Shown: in pieces, positions 7,259 through 14,260 of the stretch | How positions within the stretch are numbered: the first letter of the stretch is position 1 | Layout: every line of letters starts with the position of its first letter | NCBI GenBank assembly: GCA_900553265.1 | Contig: USDD01000038.1 | Location: forward strand, 1 to 24,059 | DNA length: 24,059 nucleotides | Direction: 5' to 3' | Origin: an uncultured Eubacteriales bacterium | GTDB lineage: Bacteria > Bacillota > Clostridia > Christensenellales > Aristaeellaceae | The notes under the pieces: generated by a model | What the model was told of the DNA's origin: nothing | Seen by the model: the letters and a program-made list of their open reading frames with translations, nothing else | Database searches by the model: none | Position numbers and translations under genes: made by a program

Positions 7259-9492
7259 TTTCCTGCCTCCTCGTCTTTATACTTCTGAATTTCCCTGAGG
7301 AAAATATCGCCGAATTCCCGCAGCTTCACCACGCCCACGCCGCTGATCTGGGACATTTCATCCTTGTTGGACGGCTGGCGGTCGGCCATGCCGCGCAGCG
7401 CCGCGTCGGTAAACACCACGTAGGGCGGGATGCCGCGCGTGCGGGCGATCTGCTTGCGCAGCGCGCTCAGGCGGGCAAACAGGTCGCGGTCCACGTTGAG
7501 CGGCGCCTCGGTCTTTTTGCTCCGGCCGGATTTCTTCGCCGCCGCGCGGGTGAGAATCTGCACGGCCGTCTCGCCGGAGAGCACGCCGTCCGCCTCATGG
7601 CCGAGACAGAGAATGGGAAAGCGCCCATTCGAGAGCTCGCGCATCTGCACCGTCAGCGCGTCCATCTCCTGAAGCCGGTCGATCACGGCGGAGACCTTGT
7701 CCTTCGGCATCGAGCTCAGCGCGCCGTAGCTGAGCATGCGATCCAGGCGGAACTGGCGAACGCGCTCGCTCTCCGAGCCGCGCAGCACCTCGAGAATCAT
7801 GGTTCGCCCGAAGCGCTCGCCGGTCTGATCTACGCACCGAAGCACCGCCTTTGCCGCCTCGGTCACGTCCTCGCTCCGAGGGGGATTCAAGCAGTTGATG
7901 CAGAAGCCGCAGTTCTCCGGCCCGTCCTCGCCGAAATAGCGCAGCACGTATCGGCGCAGGCAGTCGGGCGTCTGGCAGTAGCGGATCATCGCGTCCAGCC
8001 GCTTTCGGGCGCTCTCCTGCACCCGGGCCAGCGCCTCGCCCTCAATGCCCGCTTCCTCGCCCATGTGGTCGATGAAAAACTGCTGGGTCAGAATGTCCTG
8101 CCGCCCGAAGAGCAGATGGCAGTCGGCGCGCTCGCCGTCGCGGCCCGCGCGGCCGGCCTCCTGATAGTAGCTCTCGATGTCCCGGGGCATGTTGTAATGG
8201 ATGATGAACCGGACGTTGGACTTGTCGATGCCCATGCCGAAGGCATTGGTGGCCACCATGATTTCCCGGCGGTCGTAGATGAAATCGTCCTGATTGCGCT
8301 GGCGCTCCTCGTCGGAAAGGCCCGCGTGGTAGCGCGTAGCGGGATAGCCTCGGCTGAGCAGCAGCTCGCAGACGGATTCCACCTTCCTGCGTGTGGCGCA
8401 GTAGACGATGCCCGGCATGCCGGCGTATTTGGACAGCACCTTTAGCAGCGCGTCGTCCTTGGCCGCGGCCTCGGCGACGCTGTAATAGAGGTTCTTCCGG
8501 TCGAAGCCGGTGATCTGCACAAAGGGATTTTCCAGCGCCAGCATTTTACGGATGTCGTCGCGCACGCGCTGGGTCGCCGTGGCCGTGAACGCGCCCACAA
8601 CGGGCCGCCGGGGCAGCTGAGAGAGAAACTCGGGAATGGTCAGATAGCTCGGGCGGAAATCCTGTCCCCACTGGGAGATGCAGTGCGCCTCGTCCACGGC
8701 CACCAGCGACACGTTCATGTCCGCCGCCGCGCTCTGAAAGCGCGGGGTCAGCAGCCGCTCGGGCGCGACGTAGATCACGCGATACTGCCCGCGCACGGCG
8801 TTGCCCAGCGCGAGATTGAACTGCCGCTCGGTCAGCGAGCTGTTCAGATAGGCCGCGGAGATACCATTCTGCTTCAGCGCCTGCACCTGATCCTTCATCA
8901 GCGAGATCAGCGGCGAGACCACCAGCGTCACGCCCGGCAGCATCAGCGCGGGAATCTGATAGCAGACTGACTTGCCCGCGCCCGTGGGCATCACCGCCAG
9001 CGTGTCGCGCCCGGAGAGAATCGCGTCCACGACCGCCTCCTGCCCCTCGCGGAAATCGTCGTAGCCGTAGAACTGCTTCAGGATGCGGCGCTTGTCGGAG
9101 GAATCAACCGCCGCAAGCGCATTGGACGGGGAAACTGCCTGTTCGGGACGTTTTCCGCCATGGGCGGAATCTCCGCGCGTCGGCGCATCCTCAAAAAGCG
9201 CTTCGTCGCCGACAGGCACAGTCCCCTGCGGCCATTCCGGCGGCGGCGCGTCGTCGAAGTCGGCGAGCATCGTCTCTTCCGTCTCCTCCAGCTGAAAGCG
9301 CGGCACGATCCGGCCGTCGCGCTCCACCGTCTCCGTCCACATGGACAGCGGGCGCACCCACACGCCGCCGTCGCCGTACAGCGCGCGATAGACGACCATC
9401 CATTCCATCGTCTCCGAATGGCGCGCAAAGTCCAGCAGCTCGTATCGATTGCCCTTGAAATGGCGGTAGATTCCCTTCTTTGGAAATTCCAA
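7255..9492 (-). CDS. recQ: RecQ-family ATP-dependent DNA helicase with N-terminal DUF1653 domain
   Basis: The product has 745 residues. Residues 1-69 match DUF1653 (FPKKGIYRHFKGNRYELL, ARHSETMEWMVVYRALYG, VWVRPLSMW). After a Pro/Glu-rich linker (about 70-118) comes a complete RecQ: Walker A with K174, DEAH at 267-270, the C-terminal helicase lobe (YYQEAGRAGRDG), a zinc-binding cysteine set (CQTPDC, then CGFCINC), a winged helix, and an HRDC domain (about 671-745). RecQ unwinds DNA 3'-5' in recombination and repair. Start TTG 9492 is 2 bp after the dehydrogenase stop and 9 nt from AGAGG. A longer open frame exists upstream but lies inside the dehydrogenase gene. The stop overlaps the beta-mannosidase start. 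Confidence 0.92.
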   Translation of the reverse strand: MEFPKKGIYRHFKGNRYELLDFARHSETMEWMVVYRALYGDGGVWVRPLSMWTETVERDGRIVPRFQLEETEETMLADFDDAPPPEWPQGTVPVGDEALFEDAPTRGDSAHGGKRPEQAVSPSNALAAVDSSDKRRILKQFYGYDDFREGQEAVVDAILSGRDTLAVMPTGAGKSVCYQIPALMLPGVTLVVSPLISLMKDQVQALKQNGISAAYLNSSLTERQFNLALGNAVRGQYRVIYVAPERLLTPRFQSAAADMNVSLVAVDEAHCISQWGQDFRPSYLTIPEFLSQLPRRPVVGAFTATATQRVRDDIRKMLALENPFVQITGFDRKNLYYSVAEAAAKDDALLKVLSKYAGMPGIVYCATRRKVESVCELLLSRGYPATRYHAGLSDEERQRNQDDFIYDRREIMVATNAFGMGIDKSNVRFIIHYNMPRDIESYYQEAGRAGRDGERADCHLLFGRQDILTQQFFIDHMGEEAGIEGEALARVQESARKRLDAMIRYCQTPDCLRRYVLRYFGEDGPENCGFCINCLNPPRSEDVTEAAKAVLRCVDQTGERFGRTMILEVLRGSESERVRQFRLDRMLSYGALSSMPKDKVSAVIDRLQEMDALTVQMRELSNGRFPILCLGHEADGVLSGETAVQILTRAAAKKSGRSKKTEAPLNVDRDLFARLSALRKQIARTRGIPPYVVFTDAALRGMADRQPSNKDEMSQISGVGVVKLREFGDIFLREIQKYKDEEAGK

Positions 9493-9494
9493 TC

Positions 9495-10439
9495 TCAGTA
9501 ACCTCTTTCGTAATCGACTTCGCTGCGCAGCGGACGGCCGTCCAGATACGCACGAATGTTGTCGCAGGCCAGCCGGACGATGTTGTCGTGGGTCTGCTGA
9601 AGGTGATAATACCCGGAGACGTGGGGCGTAATCAGCGCGTTTTCGCACTGCCACAGCGGATGCTCCGCCGGCAGCGGCTCGGGGCAGGTCACGTCCAGAC
9701 CCGCGCCGAAGAGGTGGTTTTCGCGCAGCGCATCCGTCAGCGCGTCGGTATCCACCGCCGTTCCGCGCCCGGCGTTGAGCAGAATCGCACCCTCCTTCAT
9801 GGAGAAGATGCGCTCGCGGCTCATAAAGCCCACGGTCTCGGGCGTCTCGGGCATGCACAGAAATACAATATCCGCCTCGGGCAGATAGCGATCCGCGTCC
9901 GCCTGCACGCCCACGCGGTCGCAGCAGTCGGGACACGTGCCCGCCGAGCGACGAATGCCCGTCACCCGCGCGCCGAAGGCCTTGCAGCGCCGGGCGAACT
10001 CGCCGCCGATGTCGCCCATGCCGATCACCAGCACATTGGAGCCACAGACGGATTTCACCGGCCCCAGATCGCGCCACAGACCGTCGCGCTGCTGATCGCG
10101 ATACCGCGTCAGCCGCTTCTGAAGGCTCAGCAGCATGCCGAACATGTGCTCGGAGATGGCCAGCCCATAGGAGCCGGTGGCCTTGCAGACACGAACGCCG
10201 CGTCCCGGCGCGCAGAGAGCCAGCGCGTCGCCCACGCCGGCAGAGTTGAGCTGATACAGCTTCAGGCTCTTCGCCTGCTCCAGCCGCGCGGCGGACAGAT
10301 TGCCCACGAGGATCTCCGCAGCGGCGATTTCCTCGTCCGTTGGTCTGCGGGAAAAGCGCCACTCGCACTGCGGCGCACACTGTTCAAAGAGCCGGTGATG
10401 CTCGCCGGTAATTTCCATGGATACGAGAATATTCGTCAC
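9495..10439 (-). CDS. D-2-hydroxyacid dehydrogenase (NAD-dependent)
   Basis: The product has 314 residues. The Rossmann motif GMGDIG is at 140-145, and the family's catalytic trio is present: R225 (NAGRG), E254 (CPEPLP) and H273 (TPHVSG). Family members reduce 2-ketoacids or oxidise D-2-hydroxyacids with NAD(P) in the cytoplasm; the substrate cannot be read from sequence. A GTG start at 10439 is preferred because GGAGG (10449-10453) is 9 nt upstream. A TTG at 10448 directly abuts that GGAGG and is unlikely. The stop lies 2 bp from the recQ start, so the two genes are probably co-translated. Confidence 0.9.
   Translation of the reverse strand: MTNILVSMEITGEHHRLFEQCAPQCEWRFSRRPTDEEIAAAEILVGNLSAARLEQAKSLKLYQLNSAGVGDALALCAPGRGVRVCKATGSYGLAISEHMFGMLLSLQKRLTRYRDQQRDGLWRDLGPVKSVCGSNVLVIGMGDIGGEFARRCKAFGARVTGIRRSAGTCPDCCDRVGVQADADRYLPEADIVFLCMPETPETVGFMSRERIFSMKEGAILLNAGRGTAVDTDALTDALRENHLFGAGLDVTCPEPLPAEHPLWQCENALITPHVSGYYHLQQTHDNIVRLACDNIRAYLDGRPLRSEVDYERGY
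9502..9506 (-). promoter_or_regulatory. Ribosome binding site deciding the recQ TTG start
   Basis: AGAGG on the minus strand lies 9 nt before TTG 9492, inside the last codons of the dehydrogenase gene. A CTG at 9498 overlapping the TGA stop is the alternative start but is only 3 nt from AGAGG. Confidence 0.55.
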
Positions 10440-10448
10440 GGCATTCAA

Positions 10449-10453
10449 CCTCC
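10449..10453 (-). promoter_or_regulatory. Ribosome binding site deciding the dehydrogenase GTG start
   Basis: GGAGG on the minus strand lies 9 nt before GTG 10439 and directly against TTG 10448. The spacing favours GTG and yields the family-typical N-terminus MTNILVS. Confidence 0.7.
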
Positions 10454-10469
10454 ATTTTATCCATTTTGA

Positions 10470-10498
10470 ATTATATCACACTCCAAATGGATTTGGAA
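10470..10498 (-). promoter_or_regulatory. Promoter for the dehydrogenase-recQ-mannosidase operon
   Basis: On the minus strand TATAAT (10475-10470), preceded by TGA as an extended -10, lies 17 nt from a weak -35 TTCCAA (10498-10493). A perfect TTGACA further upstream (10504-10499) is 23 nt from this -10 and is badly spaced. Confidence 0.55.
10482..10497. promoter_or_regulatory. Palindrome TCCAAAT-GG-ATTTGGA over the promoter, possible operator
   Basis: Perfect 7-bp inverted arms flank a GG centre. The site fills most of the -35 to -10 spacer of the minus-strand promoter, the classic place for a repressor. It is 46 bp from the -35 of the divergent kinase promoter, so its main target is probably the dehydrogenase operon. 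Confidence 0.45.
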
Positions 10499-10542
10499 TG
10501 TCAAATCCGATTTTTCTTTGCGCTGAATTTTTGTCAGAGCGG

Positions 10543-10571
10543 TTGCCAAACGGGCAAACATATTATAAAAT
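10543..10571 (+). promoter_or_regulatory. Promoter for the acetate-kinase-like gene
   Basis: TTGCCA (10543-10548) is separated by 17 nt from TAAAAT (10566-10571), 46 bp before the TTG start. The spacing and both hexamers are good sigma-A matches. Confidence 0.7.
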
Positions 10572-10617
10572 ATAGGTACATACATCGATACCGTCAGTGC
10601 GAAAGGATGAAAAGCCC

Positions 10618-11793
10618 TTGAAGATTCTGATCTGCAATGCGGGGAGCACCTCGCTGAAGTTCAAGCTCTGGGAGATGCCAGGTCACGGCGAGCTGGCCGA
10701 GGGCCGCGTGGAGCGCGTCGGCTCGAAAAGCGCCATCTTTCGCTATTCCCGCGGCGAATGCTCTGTGCGCCGCGAGCCGCTGGACATTCCCGACTACACC
10801 TGCGGCATCCGCATGTTTCTGGACGCGCTGACCGACCCGCAGACCGGCGCGATTCGTTCTCTCGGCGAGATCGAGGCCGTGGGCTTCAAGACGGTGCTGG
10901 CCAAGGGTTATCTCGGCGTGCACGAGCTGACGGACGACGTGCTGGACGGCATGCGCGCCTATCTCTCCGTGGCTCCGGCGCACAACGTTCCCTATCTGGA
11001 GGCCATCGGCGTGATGCGCGCGCAGCTGCCCGAGGCGCGGCTGGTGGGCGTGTTCGAGACCGCCTTCCACCGCACCATTCCCGAGGAGCACCGCGTCTAT
11101 CCCGTGCCCTACGAATGGTACGAGCGCTACGGCGTGATGAAGATGGGCTATCACGGCGCGAGTCACGGCTACATCGCTCAGAAGCTGAGCGGTTATCGCC
11201 GGGTGATCTCCTGCCATCTGGGCGGCAGCGGCTCCATCTGCGCCATTCTGGACGGCCAGAGCATCGACAACAGCTTCGGCTTCTCCCTTCAGGCGGGCGT
11301 CCCCCACGCCTCCCGCACCGGCGACGTGGATGTGTATCTCGTGCCCTTCCTGCTTAAGCAGGGGCTGACACTGGACGAAATCTACGAGGGCTTCGGCAAA
11401 AACGGCGGTCTGAAGGGCATTTCGGGCACCTCGGGCGACATGCGCGACATCGAAAAAGCCATCGCCGCGGGCAGCGAGCGCGCCATGCTGGCACTGAAGG
11501 TCATGGTCACGTCCATTCTGCGCTATATCGGCGCGTATGTGATGGAGCTGGGCGGCCTCGACGCGCTGGCCTTCACCGGCGGCATCGGCGAAAACAGTGC
11601 GCGGCTGCGGAAAATGATTCTCGAACGCATGGCTTTCATGGGAATCATGCTGGACGAGACGGCCAATGCGTCTAGCGACGGCGAACGGAAAATCTCCGCG
11701 CCGGGCTCCGCGGCGGACGTTTTCGTCATTCCCGCCAATGAAGAGTATATGGTTGTAAACGAAACCTACAAAAATTGTCTGGAGAGGCAATAA
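10618..11793 (+). CDS. Acetate/propionate-family kinase with divergent active site
   Basis: The product has 391 residues, the usual acetokinase length. The ASKHA-fold signature NAGSTSLK (7-14), AFH (149-151), GYHGASH (177-183), GGIGENS (321-327) and NEE (374-376) place it in the acetate kinase family, which exchanges phosphate between acyl phosphates and ATP. Several usually invariant positions differ: the GHRVVHGG motif reads GFKTVLAKG (K91 for Arg), FDTAFH reads FETAFH (E147 for Asp), and HLGNG reads HLGGS (G203 for Asn). R233, H122, H179 and H200 remain. TTG 10618 is chosen because AAAGG (10602-10606) precedes it and the resulting N-terminus MKILICNAGS matches the family; GTG 10597 lacks a site. 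No phosphotransacetylase gene is nearby. Substrate uncertain. Confidence 0.85.
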   Translation: MKILICNAGSTSLKFKLWEMPGHGELAEGRVERVGSKSAIFRYSRGECSVRREPLDIPDYTCGIRMFLDALTDPQTGAIRSLGEIEAVGFKTVLAKGYLGVHELTDDVLDGMRAYLSVAPAHNVPYLEAIGVMRAQLPEARLVGVFETAFHRTIPEEHRVYPVPYEWYERYGVMKMGYHGASHGYIAQKLSGYRRVISCHLGGSGSICAILDGQSIDNSFGFSLQAGVPHASRTGDVDVYLVPFLLKQGLTLDEIYEGFGKNGGLKGISGTSGDMRDIEKAIAAGSERAMLALKVMVTSILRYIGAYVMELGGLDALAFTGGIGENSARLRKMILERMAFMGIMLDETANASSDGERKISAPGSAADVFVIPANEEYMVVNETYKNCLERQ

Positions 11794-11796
11794 AGT

Positions 11797-11830
11797 CGCC
11801 AAAACAGTTTTTTAACACTGGATTTTGGCG
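11797..11830. promoter_or_regulatory. Imperfect hairpin/dyad between kinase gene and glgC
   Basis: CGCCAAAA (11797-11804) pairs with TTTTGGCG (11823-11830), with inner CAGT/ACTG (11805-11808, 11817-11820) and a 2-nt bulge. There is a T-run in the loop but none after the stem, so it is a poor intrinsic terminator. It covers the expected -35 region of the glg promoter and could instead be an operator. Confidence 0.35.
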
Positions 11831-11841
11831 CGGGATTCGTG

Positions 11842-11847
11842 TATAAT
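11842..11847 (+). promoter_or_regulatory. -10 element of the glgCDA promoter
   Basis: A perfect TATAAT lies 53 bp before the glgC ATG. The hexamer 17 nt upstream (TGGATT) is a poor -35, so the promoter may need an activator or be weak. Confidence 0.5.
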
Positions 11848-11899
11848 ATTATGGAAAGGTTATCCACCTTGAGATTTCCTTAAGAAAGTAGGGTTGTCT

Positions 11900-13105
11900 A
11901 TGAGAAAGAAGAAGTGCATCGCCATGCTTCTGGCTGGCGGTCAGGGCAGCCGTCTGGGCCTGCTGACCAAGGTCATGGCCAAGCCGGCGGTTCCCTTTGG
12001 CGGAAAATACCGCATCATTGATTTTCCGCTGTCCAACTGCACCAATTCTCAGATCGATACCGTTGGCGTGCTGACCCAGTATCAGCCGCTGGAGCTGAAC
12101 CGCTATATCGGCTCCGGCCAACCCTGGGATCTCGACCTGTCCAACGGCGGCGTGTTCGTGCTGCCGCCCTATATGAAGGCCAAGAGCGGCGAGTGGTATC
12201 GCGGAACGGCAAACGCCATCTATCAGAATATCAGCTTTATCGAGCAGTACGATCCCGAATACGTGCTCATCCTCTCGGGCGACCACATCTACAAGATGGA
12301 TTACAATCAGATGCTGAATGCCCACATCCGCGCGGGCGCGGACGTGACCATCGCCGTGCGGCCCGTTCCCTGGGAGATCGCCTCGTCCTTCGGCATCATG
12401 AACGTGGACGAGCAGAATCATATCGTCGAGTTTGAGGAAAAGCCCAGGAAGCCCAAGAGCAATCTCGCCTCCATGGGCGTTTACATCTTCACCTGGAAGG
12501 TGCTGCGCGAATACCTCATCGCCGACGACAGGGATCCTTCCTCCAAGAACGACTTCGGCAAGAACATCATTCCCAAGATGCTGGGCGACGGCCGCGTGAT
12601 GCTGGCCTACGCCTTCGAGAGCTACTGGAAGGACGTGGGCACCATCGCCAGCCTATGGGAGGCCAACATGGATCTTCTGAAGGTTCCGCCGGAGTTCGAC
12701 CTGAACGATCCCCGCTGGAAGATCTATGCCCGCAGCCCGGTCATGCCGCCGCACTATATCGGCAGCACCGCGCGCGTGGAGCGCTCGATGATCGCCGAGG
12801 GCGGCGAAATCAACGGCGCCGTGCTGGGCAGCGTGCTCTTCGCCGGCGTGCAGATCGACGAGGGCGCGGTGGTGGAGGACAGCGTGGTCATGCCGGGCAC
12901 GAGGGTGGAATCCGGCGCGGTCATCCGCCGGGCCATCGTCTCTGAAAACTGCGTCATCCATAGCGGCTGCGTCGTCGGCGAGGCCGAGGGCGACATCGCC
13001 CTGGTGGGACAGGACACCTGTCTTCCGGCAGGCTACGTCGTCCGCGCGGGCGATCAGGTGGATACGGACGTCATCGCACAAAGGGAGGCCGATCGTCATG
13101 AATGA
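11900..13105 (+). CDS. glgC: Glucose-1-phosphate adenylyltransferase, catalytic subunit
   Basis: The product has 401 residues. GlgC makes ADP-glucose and pyrophosphate from ATP and glucose-1-phosphate, the committed step of bacterial glycogen synthesis, in the cytoplasm. The nucleotidyl-transferase signature LLAGGQGSRL (10-19), the substrate/metal motif SGDHIYKMDY (126-135), FEEKP, and a C-terminal left-handed beta-helix of hexapeptide-like repeats (about 285-385) are all present. ATG 11900 follows AGGG (11890-11893) by 6 nt; an in-frame TTG at 11894 overlaps the space needed by that site. The 3' end overlaps glgD by 8 bp, implying coupled translation of the two subunits. Confidence 0.96.
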   Translation: MRKKKCIAMLLAGGQGSRLGLLTKVMAKPAVPFGGKYRIIDFPLSNCTNSQIDTVGVLTQYQPLELNRYIGSGQPWDLDLSNGGVFVLPPYMKAKSGEWYRGTANAIYQNISFIEQYDPEYVLILSGDHIYKMDYNQMLNAHIRAGADVTIAVRPVPWEIASSFGIMNVDEQNHIVEFEEKPRKPKSNLASMGVYIFTWKVLREYLIADDRDPSSKNDFGKNIIPKMLGDGRVMLAYAFESYWKDVGTIASLWEANMDLLKVPPEFDLNDPRWKIYARSPVMPPHYIGSTARVERSMIAEGGEINGAVLGSVLFAGVQIDEGAVVEDSVVMPGTRVESGAVIRRAIVSENCVIHSGCVVGEAEGDIALVGQDTCLPAGYVVRAGDQVDTDVIAQREADRHE

Positions 13106-14234
13106 TGTAATGGGCATTGTCTACACCTCCAAGGACGACCTGACGCTGCGCGAGCTGACCAGTCAGCGCGCCGTGGCGGCCATTCCCGTGGCGGGCCGTT
13201 ATCGCATCATCGACTTCACGCTGTCCAATCTGGTCAATTCCGGCGTGCGCAACGTTGGCATCATTGCCCAGAAGAACTATCACTCGCTGATGGACCATCT
13301 CGGCTCCGGCAAGGAGTGGGATCTGCACACCCGCAACAACGGTCTGTTCATCCTGCCGCCCTTCCTGACCCGGGAAAACGGCGGCGAGTACTCCGGCTTG
13401 GTGGAGGCGCTGCGCGCGAACTTCGACTATCTGCGCCGCTCCCAGCAGAAGTACGCCATTCTGACCAACAGCGATTACATCATGAACGCTTCCTTCGAGC
13501 CGATGATCCGCCAGCACATCGACACCGGCGCGGACATCACCATGATGTACAAGAAGGTCTCCGCCACCAACATCGAATTCTCCCGCTCCCAGCACAGCGA
13601 GCACACGTTCATCGACGTGGACGAGGACAACGTGGTGCGCGACATGGAGATCAACCCCAACGCCGCCAACTACGACAACCTCGCGCTGGACATCGTGATC
13701 GTCAAGCGCACGCTGCTGATTCACCTGATCGATCAGGCCGTCGCTCACGGCGCGAAGTCCTTCAATGACGATATTCTCCGCCCGTTCATCCGCTCGGGCT
13801 CGCTGAAGGTCATGGCCTGCCGCATGGACGGCTATTACAGCCGCATCGAGACCATCAAGCACTACTTCCGCTTCAATCTCGATCTGCTGAACTACGACGT
13901 GCGCAGGGAGCTCTTCGGCACCATGCCCATCTACACCAAGACCCGCGACGAGGTGCCCGCGGTCTATCGCGCCGGCGCGCAGGTGCGCAATTCGCTGGTG
14001 GCCGACGGCTGCATCATCGAGGGCAATGTGGAAAACAGCGTGCTGTTCCGCGGCGTACACGTCGCTCGCGGCGCGAACATCAAAAACAGCATCATCATGC
14101 AGGACGGCAGCATCGAGGAATTCGTCGAGCTGGAAAACGTCATTCTTGACAAGGACGTGACCGTGCGCAGTCACGGCCGGCTCATCGCGCCGTCTCAGTA
14201 TCCCATCGTCATCGGCAAAAACGTGACGCTCTGA
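13098..14234 (+). CDS. glgD: GlgD, non-catalytic partner of ADP-glucose pyrophosphorylase
   Basis: The product has 378 residues and is homologous to GlgC over its whole length (VAGRYRIIDFTLSNLVNSG, LGSGKEWDLHTRNNG, C-terminal beta-helix). It lacks the GGxGxRL signature: the N-terminus reads MNDVMGIVYTSKDDLTL where GlgC has the catalytic loop. The GDHIYKMDY motif is degraded to NSDYIMNAS. This fits Firmicutes GlgD, which is inactive or nearly so alone and raises the activity of GlgC in a heteromer. ATG 13098 lies 9 nt after GGGAGG (13083-13088). It overlaps the end of glgC and precedes glgA by 26 bp. Confidence 0.95.
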   Translation: MNDVMGIVYTSKDDLTLRELTSQRAVAAIPVAGRYRIIDFTLSNLVNSGVRNVGIIAQKNYHSLMDHLGSGKEWDLHTRNNGLFILPPFLTRENGGEYSGLVEALRANFDYLRRSQQKYAILTNSDYIMNASFEPMIRQHIDTGADITMMYKKVSATNIEFSRSQHSEHTFIDVDEDNVVRDMEINPNAANYDNLALDIVIVKRTLLIHLIDQAVAHGAKSFNDDILRPFIRSGSLKVMACRMDGYYSRIETIKHYFRFNLDLLNYDVRRELFGTMPIYTKTRDEVPAVYRAGAQVRNSLVADGCIIEGNVENSVLFRGVHVARGANIKNSIIMQDGSIEEFVELENVILDKDVTVRSHGRLIAPSQYPIVIGKNVTL

Positions 14235-14260
14235 AAAAACCGCACAGGAGGGAAAATGAA

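Noticed and set aside
9492..10380. Upstream extension of the recQ frame to 1041 codons
   Set aside because: The extension lies inside the dehydrogenase gene in another frame; motifs and a ribosome binding site support TTG 9492 instead.
12994..13110. glgC/glgD boundary as a single fused gene broken by a frameshift
   Set aside because: glgD has its own GGGAGG site and a distinct N-terminus, and separate glgC and glgD genes are normal in Firmicutes.
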